A stretch of DNA of 64,000 nt, taken from assembly GCA_964036045.1 (NCBI GenBank), contig OZ038392.1:25424663-25488662 (forward strand), given 5' to 3'. Positions within the stretch are counted from its first letter, which is position 1, and the number at the start of each line of letters is the position of its first letter. Source of the DNA: Eutreptiella sp. 'Long Island Sound 2002' (Eukaryota > Euglenozoa > Euglenophyceae > Eutreptiales > Eutreptiaceae). The translations under genes were made by a program, and so were the position numbers. The notes beneath the pieces were generated by a model, which had not been told where the DNA came from, made no database searches, and saw nothing but the letters and a program-made list of their open reading frames with translations. Shown here in pieces: positions 33,601-40,374 of this stretch.

Positions 33601-35635
33601 CCCACTCGGAGTGGCACGGCTCAAGCCAGCCTCTCTGGATGAAGTCACGGAGGATCTTCTCCATGGCCTCTTTCCTCTCGCCCCTCAGGGCAAACTCCCG
33701 GTGCCCATACACACGGGGGTCCTGCTTCAGTCGTATCTTGGCCTCGCCATACGGTCCACGCACCGGTGGGGGAAACACAGGCTTACCGCTGAAGAAGGTA
33801 TCACCATACTTCTGCTTCAGCCTGGCCCTCAATGCCTGGATCTTGGGGCAGTCATCGGACTCCGCCTTGGCTTTTCCGGGCACTTGAACCACGGAGCTTA
33901 CTTGAGGGGTAGCGACCCCGCTCGGTTTCGGCTCAGGTGATCTTCCCAGGTGGCCCAAAGGGCCATCTCTGGTCTTGCCTCGGAATAGATTGCCGTAGGT
34001 GGGTGGGTTACCGCCGGGCGGCTCGTCCTGGCTGGACATATGATCCAGCACCCTCTGAACGAAGGTGTTCCCGTCATAGGAACCGGAGACGATGGAGTCC
34101 ACTTCCCACCAGGCTCTGTCCTGGCCCTTGCCCTCACGCTGGTTTCCCCAGTCGTGAAAGGGCTGATCCATATACCCCTGAACCAGATTCCACTCATCTT
34201 CAGTGAGGGGGTCTTCCGAATACGATTCTTCGATGTCAACAGGGGGAACCGCAAAGCATTGCCGCCATGGCTCCGCTATGATGCGGTTGACACACACGAA
34301 GTCCGTGGCGTCGGCCTGATCAAGGCCCCCATCCACATAGCGGAATTCCGTTGGCCATCTCTGGGGTGGCATGGGCTGTCCCTTAGCGTCCTGATAGACA
34401 CTCTCTCCAGCCGGTAGGACGACCTTGTTTAAGGTCATGTTGGTCAATGAGGCTACCCAATGTCGGGTACTTTCCTCCTCGGTGCATCCCATAGGAACAA
34501 CCAGCACTGCCTTGGAGCGGTCTTTGCGAATCTTCGCTATCGCTCTTGGAATGTCCCAACGGGGGCAATGGATCCACATCAATCCCTGATGCGGACCCCA
34601 GTGCTTCTTCCACGCGGAGTCCTGTGCGCTCCAGTACTTCTCACACACCCGAGGATGGGCGGAGGTTCCTGAAGAGAACGCATCCGGGGCCAGATCCGAA
34701 GCTCCCAAGTCCGCGACAACTCGGCTCGCCACTTCCGGCCTTACGCCGTACTCCTGGTTTGCAGGACCAGTTGGCTCAGTGTCCAGCGCGGCCACTTCGA
34801 GCTGATTGCGTTCGGGGTGGATCCATTGGCATTCCACATGGTGCTCAGGTGACGAAAGCCACGAGAGCTGGTCGTCCTGGTACAGGGTCATGGAGGCCTG
34901 GGCCGGGAGGACGCCGGAGTCCGTCTCCATCATGAAGTCGTACCCGACGATCATGTCCCAGTCCATCTCGGCCTCGTAGAAGCGACCGTGCAGGAGGATT
35001 TCCTTGCCGAGGTCTGGGCGGCTCAGCTCACGATGGTTCACGAACTGCAGCCCAATGGCCGCTTCCTTCGTGCCTCCCACCATGTACTGGCCGTTCGCCA
35101 CCTTCAGCCTGACAGGTTTCCGACTGTCAGTCAGACACTCTGGTGGAAGTAGGCCAGCCTTGACCAAGCTGACTTGAGCTCCCGTGTCGACCAACACGTC
35201 CAAAACCTTTTCCACTTCCCCGCATAAGGCACGGACCTTAAGATGCAACTGCCGCTCGCGACCGACACGGCGCACGGCGTGCAAACTCAGGATCTCCGGC
35301 CGTTCCAGAAGCTCAACAAGCGACTGGTGCAGGTCGTGGACAATGGGCTCAGGCTGCCCATCTGCAGCATCCAGCTGCGGTCCGGGTGATCCTCTGATAC
35401 TCTCGGATAGATCCTGTAGTACATCAAACGCATTCTTGGTCGCGAAGGACGGACGGGTGCAAGGGTTCGTGCCTTCACTTGCCCTCACCCCGCCTCCGCG
35501 ACTGGGTGCCAGACCGGGCCTTCCGCCCGCGGCAGTCCCCTTGTGCTTATCGACTCCCGACTGGGATGGTTCGGCGCTTCCCACGTCACCATCCTGCGAC
35601 CGCCCTAGCTGGGGCCCTTGGCTGCAGGGGCTCCG
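30653..35635 (-). CDS. pol: Pol polyprotein of element A: PR-linker-RT-RNase H-integrase-chromodomain
   Basis: About 1,660 codons open from the UAG at 35,636 to TGA at 30,653. Residues are counted from 35,584. Protease VDTGAQVSL is at about 133. A linker domain at about 295-400 (PDAFSS ... WIHCPRW ... VLVVPMG) is shared with element C. RT has VVDYRGLNA, VIDLKHGYHQ, and FVDN at about 777-780, where FVDD is expected. RNase H has TDAS, REKE, TDH and VADCLSR. Integrase has HHCC and the DDE set MDVF, SDRGPQF and GRAE. The chromodomain, near 1,565-1,625 (TVEKIL ... KVRWRGY ... DTWEP), has an intact aromatic cage. The Asn codon (33,245-33,247) is one transition from Asp and should abolish polymerase activity. 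Confidence 0.95.
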   Translation of the reverse strand, partial: RSPCSQGPQLGRSQDGDVGSAEPSQSGVDKHKGTAAGGRPGLAPSRGGGVRASEGTNPCTRPSFATKNAFDVLQDLSESIRGSPGPQLDAADGQPEPIVHDLHQSLVELLERPEILSLHAVRRVGRERQLHLKVRALCGEVEKVLDVLVDTGAQVSLVKAGLLPPECLTDSRKPVRLKVANGQYMVGGTKEAAIGLQFVNHRELSRPDLGKEILLHGRFYEAEMDWDMIVGYDFMMETDSGVLPAQASMTLYQDDQLSWLSSPEHHVECQWIHPERNQLEVAALDTEPTGPANQEYGVRPEVASRVVADLGASDLAPDAFSSGTSAHPRVCEKYWSAQDSAWKKHWGPHQGLMWIHCPRWDIPRAIAKIRKDRSKAVLVVPMGCTEEESTRHWVASLTNMTLNKVVLPAGESVYQDAKGQPMPPQRWPTEFRYVDGGLDQADATDFVCVNRIIAEPWRQCFAVPPVDIEESYSEDPLTEDEWNLVQGYMDQPFHDWGNQREGKGQDRAWWEVDSIVSGSYDGNTFVQRVLDHMSSQDEPPGGNPPTYGNLFRGKTRDGPLGHLGRSPEPKPSGVATPQVSSVVQVPGKAKAESDDCPKIQALRARLKQKYGDTFFSGKPVFPPPVRGPYGEAKIRLKQDPRVYGHREFALRGERKEAMEKILRDFIQRGWLEPCHSEWASPCFVIPKKVAGEWRLVVDYRGLNAQTQHDSYTLPLIEDMLQKKHWQRIFTVIDLKHGYHQMPLAEESRACTAMSTPLGPLQWKVMPMGVTNGNAAFQQMLESLLEPVRDCADPFVDNVIIASGDPSMSYEELLEAHKRNVTRVLDLLVRHKLTGSSDKATIAVSEVVFAGHVVGNGQRKPIPGKVAAIEHWEKPKTVSELRACLGFCNYYSGYIKMYAEYAAPMTTMLKGNREETKKGSKKALVWTAESDRAFEGMKQALLSVVGLHLVDPDPGFVLRTDASDYAIGAVLEQVLDDGRHVPVAFWSRVLAEGQRRTWTPREKEAYAIVMALRKWAGYIALHPVTVCTDHQSLQSWHKEHVVTPSGPASRRARWHETLAKFDLTVVCIPGKDNTVADCLSRWAYPASKGMQDISAHGDEAETAEAKRIIEMERQMEEEGAKCFVVMAADAPLASRVSRAVRVLAPDGAVSDKHLFPESCLQDDWTDDYAKSEAFAAEYRAVTDPDDGQKWPKGLTEEDGKLYRNGKLLVPESRVLELCEAWHHHMLHPGVKKQALDMQRRFEIDHIVLHTAIKKVRKGCSVCQACNPDNRNVKGEPQWTPVPDQPMESVAMDVFSMPKVHIGKETFDCVVLCVDRHSGYVVAVPARKKGLLAKEVAVMMIRHWLTVFDIPRTICSDRGPQFTGGWFKAMCSLMGIRHAKSVAYLSRSNGRAEVAGRQLFEKLRKIHITNPRRNWFEEMWPALKAHHDTPTPGGLSPHQILFGRDPLGKGLPLSGDGMAMDAKEFFARQEQTARDIRQQLEKEHAERQKSALSSTAQKFRVGDPVWVIRPRPMGTHRTKTWFTPGEVVRRIGEDTYRIKVGHGQFRERHESQLRVREPDLRGQHVSLSYAAHEADSDDDYAEQDDYTVEKILAQRPKASAPGGLEFKVRWRGYGPSHDTWEPVSSFVPRVNTPFMEYIRKHKTKIHVSDLAALTRAIAARGA

Positions 35636-35638
35636 CTA
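35636..35638 (-). other. In-frame UAG between gag and pol of element A
   Basis: The zinc-knuckle frame and pol are in the same frame with only this TAG between (coding strand GCC CCC TAG CGG AGC). The sequence after it can form a short imperfect stem (CCCT ... AGC with GCT AGGG). UAG followed by CGG resembles some known viral readthrough contexts. Readthrough is inferred. Confidence 0.65.
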
Positions 35639-36290
35639 GGGGGCGTCGGTTGTGGAAGAAGGGGTGTTCTCCTCCGCATCAACCTCGTTGATGCCCTTCT
35701 TCCTTCTTTCGCTGCGAGTAGGCTTCTTGTCCTTGTCCTTGTTCTGGTTATTCTGGTTGTTTTCCTTGTTCTTGTTGTCCGACCTGGGGACCCAGTTCCG
35801 CTTGATCTCCTGGATCTCCTTGGCCAACTCGGTCCCCATCGACGACATCAGCTTGGCCAGCTCGTCCTTGTCGACCTCCACCTTGGCTTCCCGGATTCCC
35901 GCGGGCGCACGCTTCTTCGACCCGTGCGCCTTCTTGTAAGCCTCCGTGTCGGCCTTGTGGACGGGGCATGTTCGGTGGTCATGGTTGAAGCCTCGCTTCC
36001 TCCCATAACACACGAAACAGCCCTGAGGGTGAGCTCGTATGAAATCCCCAAAGGACAGCGGAGGGTCGCCAATGCGGCGAGGGTCCCTCTTCTCCTGCTT
36101 CCTCCAACCCTGCTGCAGGGGCTTCCAGTTTCCCGGTTTGCTCCCCGCGCTCAGGTTCTTGGCCACGAAGGCACAAACGGCCACTTCGGCGGGCTCATCG
36201 TCGTCGTCATCGTCGACGAGAGTCTCGTCGCCGCCGGCTCCCGCTGGGTCCCTGGCAGTTTCCCGCCAGGTCCCTCGCCAACGTAGTTGA
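35639..36290 (-). CDS. Zinc-knuckle C-terminus of element A Gag (-1 frame)
   Basis: Open in the -1 frame relative to gag up to 36,367 and overlapping its end. It encodes an acidic run (VDDDDDDEPAE), then a Cys/His motif CFVC ... H ... C with spacing CX2C-X8-H-X4-C, longer than the usual CX2C-X4-H-X4-C retroviral knuckle, then a Lys/Arg/Asn-rich basic tail. It therefore reads as the nucleocapsid end of Gag. The switch of frame must occur around 36,230-36,290. GGGAAAC occurs there but in the wrong phase for a -1 slippery site, so an indel in this copy is as likely as programmed shifting. Confidence 0.75.
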
Positions 36291-39200
36291 CGTCGCGGTC
36301 GCCGGGCCTCAACCCGCGGGTGTGGTGGAGGTTTCGGTACTCCTTGAGTACTTCCTCGCCAACCCACTCCAGGATCTCGTCGCAGCTCATCCGCGCCGGG
36401 ATGGCCTGCAGACGGATGGTCTGGCCGCTCAACTCACACTCGTCAAGGCACCACATCGCGGTCTTCTCGCGATCGCCCGAGACGGTGATGAGAAGAGCGT
36501 TCGGCAGGGAGTGCCGTTTGACATCCCGGGCCACGTTCTTCTTCGCCCAAGCCACCACGTTCGAATGATACTCTTTGGGGAGCATCATCTTGACCGTGTG
36601 GTTGGACTTGGCCCGCTTGGATTCCTCCTTGGTGACCCTCTTGATCCATGCTTCCGGCAGCATGGAGAGCAGGCGAGCCTGCTCGTCACCCTCGCTCCAA
36701 TCCTCCACGTTGCGGCGGTAGAGGGTGTATTTCCCTCGGAAGTCCCGCCAATCCCGCAGGCGGATCTCCCGTCCATCATGCTCAAGCTTGATGGACTTCC
36801 ACCGCTTGGCAGCCACCTGCGGAGCGTCCACCCGCTCCTGCTCGTTGAGCCACTTCTTGGCTTCCTTGAGGGTCTTGATTTTCCCCTCCTTGGTCGCCAT
36901 GAAGTATAGCTCTCCGAGCACTTCCGGCAGGCGGTACCTGAACCGTCTGAAGACATATCTCTCCGCATCCGCGTGAGGCATGTCTTCAGTGACGGTCAGC
37001 CCCGAATCGTCCAGCTTCTCCAAGAAGCGGTCGAGGTTGAGGGGGTTGCCATCGTACATGGGGGGCTTGATGTCCTTCAAGTCTTCCCACACGGCGGCAT
37101 CCGCGGCCTTAGAGACCATGAATGCCGGCCGCGAGGTCGACCGAGGTTCCCATCGGCCTCGCCCACGGACTCCTACGGCCGCCACGTCCATCTCCTCCAT
37201 GGAATCCCCGTGGCTACGCCGTGGTTCCTCCATGTACGCTGAACCTAGTCCTAGTTCACGCCGTACTCCTTCCATGTACGCATCCTCATCACGGCGCCGG
37301 CGGCTGCGTTCAGCGGCCTCCCGTCGTACACCACGCGGCGGGCTGATGTCAAACTCCTCCAGGTCCAGGTCCAGGTCCTCACCTTCGCCGACATCCCACT
37401 CCACGTCTCCTCTGGGGACCTCGTCCCTGAGTCCACCATAACGTCCTCCAGCCATTGGGATTGGCACCGGGGCTGGTGCCGGGCGTCGGGGGCGTACAGG
37501 CGTCCGCGGTGGAGCACGGCGGTTGCGGTACTCCGCGCTGAGCCACTCATCACGCCATTCCTCACTGCCACTGCCGGGCGGCACGCGCTCGTTGCGGCGG
37601 CCCGCGCTGTGGTTAGAGGGGGCGGTGAGAGAGGGGGCACTGGCGCTGGGGCGACTCCTGGGGGCTCCGCCGGGGGCGTGGGGTCTGCCTGGACCTGGTC
37701 CGGGTCCCCAGCCGTCGTCCGACGAGCCAGACTCCAGGGGTGGGTGGTCGCTGCCGACGCTCCCACGGGCTTCCAGCGCGTCCAGCCTCTGCTGCAGGCC
37801 GCTGACGACGTTGGTCAGCGACTTGGTCTCGGCCCTGGCGATGTCCAGCTCCTTCTGCGCGCGCGCGGCGACCCTGGAGATGCGAGCCATCTCGCCCTTG
37901 CCAATGTCTACCTCCAGCTCGAGCAACTGGACTCTCTTGCGGAGGTAGACAATCCACCGCCAGGTGGTATCCGGGTCGCCGTTCCCTGGTGGGTCGTCGG
38001 GGTCCCCAGGGGGTCCTCCAGGAGGGCCTCCGCCGGGTCCGCCCGGTCCAGGGGGTCCTCCCCCGCCCGGTGGTCCGCCTCCAGGGGGTCCACTTGGTGG
38101 GCGTCCTCCAGGGGGTCCTGATAGTCCTCCGCCAGGGGGTCCCGGTGGGTCTCCGCCGGGTCGCCTCGGTGGGTCCGAGGATGGGCGCTTCCTCGTGATG
38201 CCGAAGTCCATGTCGTCATCCTCGTCCATGTCGCCCCACCTGGGCGTCCCGGTCTCGGAAGGCTCCGAGCTCCGGTAGGGAGGAGGGAGATCCTCATCCT
38301 CACCTTCCGGTTCCATGGGGACGTCTCCGCCTCCTCCGCCCGTCCAAGCCACCACTTGGCGATGTCGGCGGCCTCGTTCATCCCCATCACTGGCGGTGAA
38401 GAAGGGGTCACTGTCGTGGGGGTGTCCACCCGCTGGCCTCCGCGGCCTCTCGGGGGTCTTCCCCTTGCCCTTCCTCCGTCGACGGGCGGTGGGGCCACTG
38501 CTCCCACTGCTGCCCGTGTCGGCCTCGTCCAGCGTCATCCTGGAGGAGGCGTCCCCTTCGAAAAGCTTTCGAAGGGTCTCCACTCGTGATACTCCCGGGG
38601 GAGTCTCGCGGCGGAGTTTGGCCTCTGCCTCCTCCATTGCGGCGGCGGTGGCTGCGGCAGCTCGCACTTCGGCTTCCTCCCGAGCACGAGCCGCCTCGGC
38701 TTCCTGGGCCTGCTGCAGCCGCGCCTTCTGCGCTTCCAACGCCGCCAGCTCAGCCTCCGTCTTGGCCTTCTCCTCAGCGACCTTCCGTCGCGCGGCCTCG
38801 ATGGCGTCCTTCTTGGCGGCGTCCGCCTGGGCCTTGGCCGTCGCTTCGGCGTGGGCCCTTTCCTCCGCCTCCTTCTTTGCCCTCTCTTGGGCAAGCGCCT
38901 CTTCCAGCGCCCTCACCTCGGCCTCCCTGCAGGCAATGGCCTCCTGCGTCAGGCGGGCTTCCTCGTCGGCTGCCGCCAACTCACCGTTGACCTGGGCAGT
39001 CGCTGCCCCATGGGCGGCTACGGCCGTGAGTCCGGCCGCAATGGCCGCCACGGTCTGGGCGTGGATAGCCATGCCATGCGCCCACTCCGCAGCCTCCTCC
39101 TGGGCGATGCCGACGGCGCCCTCCAGGGCAGCGCTGTGCTGCCTGGCCCGTTGCCGGACAACCCGAAGGTTGCAGGGCACCCCACAGGCGCGCTCACAGG

Positions 39201-39960
39201 CGCGATCCACATCCCTGTCGGGAGCGACGCTGCTGCTGGAGCTGGCCTGGTCGGCTGGCATCCTCCCGCGGTGGGCCGACTCCACGTCGCTGCTGGGGCC
39301 TGCTGAGGCCTGCTGGGGCCTCATGAGCAGCTGACGGGGCTTGGCCTTGGTCTGCCTGGTGACTTGGATGAAGTCGCCGAAGGTGGCGTGGCCGGGGTGA
39401 TGACCACCATTGGCTCGTTGGGGACTGGAGGCTGGGGTTCCGCCCTTGGCGCCTTGGGCGGCTTCGGCGGCCAGGGACTCCTGGTACTCCCGCCACCTCC
39501 GGTCCCGCTTCTTGTCCCCGGCGGACCGCTTCTCCTTCCCCGGAGACGCGCTGCTGCTGCCCTGCAGCCTGCGCTCGCTCCCCGGTTCCGGGAAGTTTTT
39601 CTCGATCATGTCCCACATGGAGACATTGATCGAGGCGCCCGACGGGTAGGCGTTGGGCTCCTCGTCCTCCTCAATCCCGTCGGGACGCAGGCCTTCGCCG
39701 GGCCTGTCCGGCCGCCTCCACGTCCTCCAGCGCTTGCGGCGGAAGCAGTATTCGTACCCTTCCGCCCGCAGCCACTCCTCCACTGCCCGCAGGCGGTCCT
39801 CCCCCATGTCCTCGCGGAGCTCGAAGCTCCCGGGCATGCCGCCTTCACACTGGGGGTGGCTGTGGCGGTAGTGCTGGTCCCAGACCAACCCACGCAGCAG
39901 GCGTGCCGCATGGGGATGGGGCCGCGGCCACATCCTTCCCGATTCCTGCCAATTCACCAT
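36151..39960 (-). CDS. gag: Gag of element A, very large with coiled coils and capsid
   Basis: About 1,269 residues from the ATG at 39,960 (MVNWQESGR); the open frame reaches 40,011 only by a GTG. In order: a basic N-terminal region; an Ala/Glu/Lys-rich predicted coiled coil (roughly residues 310-460); a Gly/Pro-rich collagen-like low-complexity stretch (about 600-690); a second coiled coil (LRKRVQLLELEVDIG ... LQQRLDALEARG); Ser/Pro/Arg-rich linkers; a helical capsid region near 970-1,130 (PPMYDGNPLNLDRFLEKL ... RDWRDFRGKYTLYRRNV); and a compact segment thereafter. Usual Ty3/gypsy Gags are 300-500 residues, so this one is two to three times larger. The frame ends at TGA in 36,151-36,153, after running past the likely shift into the zinc-knuckle frame. 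Confidence 0.85.
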   Translation of the reverse strand: MVNWQESGRMWPRPHPHAARLLRGLVWDQHYRHSHPQCEGGMPGSFELREDMGEDRLRAVEEWLRAEGYEYCFRRKRWRTWRRPDRPGEGLRPDGIEEDEEPNAYPSGASINVSMWDMIEKNFPEPGSERRLQGSSSASPGKEKRSAGDKKRDRRWREYQESLAAEAAQGAKGGTPASSPQRANGGHHPGHATFGDFIQVTRQTKAKPRQLLMRPQQASAGPSSDVESAHRGRMPADQASSSSSVAPDRDVDRACERACGVPCNLRVVRQRARQHSAALEGAVGIAQEEAAEWAHGMAIHAQTVAAIAAGLTAVAAHGAATAQVNGELAAADEEARLTQEAIACREAEVRALEEALAQERAKKEAEERAHAEATAKAQADAAKKDAIEAARRKVAEEKAKTEAELAALEAQKARLQQAQEAEAARAREEAEVRAAAATAAAMEEAEAKLRRETPPGVSRVETLRKLFEGDASSRMTLDEADTGSSGSSGPTARRRRKGKGKTPERPRRPAGGHPHDSDPFFTASDGDERGRRHRQVVAWTGGGGGDVPMEPEGEDEDLPPPYRSSEPSETGTPRWGDMDEDDDMDFGITRKRPSSDPPRRPGGDPPGPPGGGLSGPPGGRPPSGPPGGGPPGGGGPPGPGGPGGGPPGGPPGDPDDPPGNGDPDTTWRWIVYLRKRVQLLELEVDIGKGEMARISRVAARAQKELDIARAETKSLTNVVSGLQQRLDALEARGSVGSDHPPLESGSSDDGWGPGPGPGRPHAPGGAPRSRPSASAPSLTAPSNHSAGRRNERVPPGSGSEEWRDEWLSAEYRNRRAPPRTPVRPRRPAPAPVPIPMAGGRYGGLRDEVPRGDVEWDVGEGEDLDLDLEEFDISPPRGVRREAAERSRRRRDEDAYMEGVRRELGLGSAYMEEPRRSHGDSMEEMDVAAVGVRGRGRWEPRSTSRPAFMVSKAADAAVWEDLKDIKPPMYDGNPLNLDRFLEKLDDSGLTVTEDMPHADAERYVFRRFRYRLPEVLGELYFMATKEGKIKTLKEAKKWLNEQERVDAPQVAAKRWKSIKLEHDGREIRLRDWRDFRGKYTLYRRNVEDWSEGDEQARLLSMLPEAWIKRVTKEESKRAKSNHTVKMMLPKEYHSNVVAWAKKNVARDVKRHSLPNALLITVSGDREKTAMWCLDECELSGQTIRLQAIPARMSCDEILEWVGEEVLKEYRNLHHTRGLRPGDRDVNYVGEGPGGKLPGTQREPAATRLSSTMTTTMSPPKWPFVPSWPRT

Positions 39961-40011
39961 GGCAGCGGGGGCGTAGTTGGTCTTGAGGTCCTTGGTATGC
40001 ACTCGTTCCAC

Positions 40012-40363
40012 TCAACGAACTGGTGGTGGTTGTTGAGGCGGGTGAAGCAGCACTGGACTGGGCGTGCGGCTGGTGCTGGTCAGCCGGTGGTTGTGGAAGT
40101 GGTTGACGCGGCCTTGCTGGTCGGCCGATGGGTCTGGTCTGTCCACTTCCTTCACGGTCGCGGCGCGGTCAGGGCGATGCACTGGACGGCGCTGCGGGCT
40201 CCGTGACGAACTCGGCGCTGTCGCTGGGCGGCGCTGCGAGGCGCTGCGCTGCGCTGCGAGCTGCTGCGCTGCGCTGCGAGCTGCGAGCTGCGAGCTGCTG
40301 CGACGCGCTGCTCGGGGTTGGTGGCCCCGAGTGGCACGCGAGGGCTGGGTAACCCCGCGGCGG
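40012..40363 (-). other. GC-rich leader of element A
   Basis: Untranslated leader between the PBS and gag. It contains a GCTGC/GCGAG simple repeat at about 40,231-40,312, able to form strong structure. Confidence 0.6.
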
Positions 40364-40374
40364 TGAAACGCTTT
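40364..40374 (-). other. Self-complementary primer binding site of element A
   Basis: The 11 bases touching the 5' LTR read AAAGCGTTTCA on the coding strand and do not match a tRNA 3' end (no TGG start). They are the exact reverse complement of TGAAACGCTTT inside the LTR (coding strand, 40,497 down to 40,487), with mismatches on both sides of the 11. This is the geometry of Tf1/sushi self-priming, where the first 11 nt of the mRNA pair with the PBS. Confidence 0.8.

Noticed and set aside
36230-36290. Programmed -1 slippery site GGGAAAC in gag of element A
   Set aside because: In the gag frame it reads GGG AAA C, not G GGA AAC, so tandem slippage of the known type does not apply.
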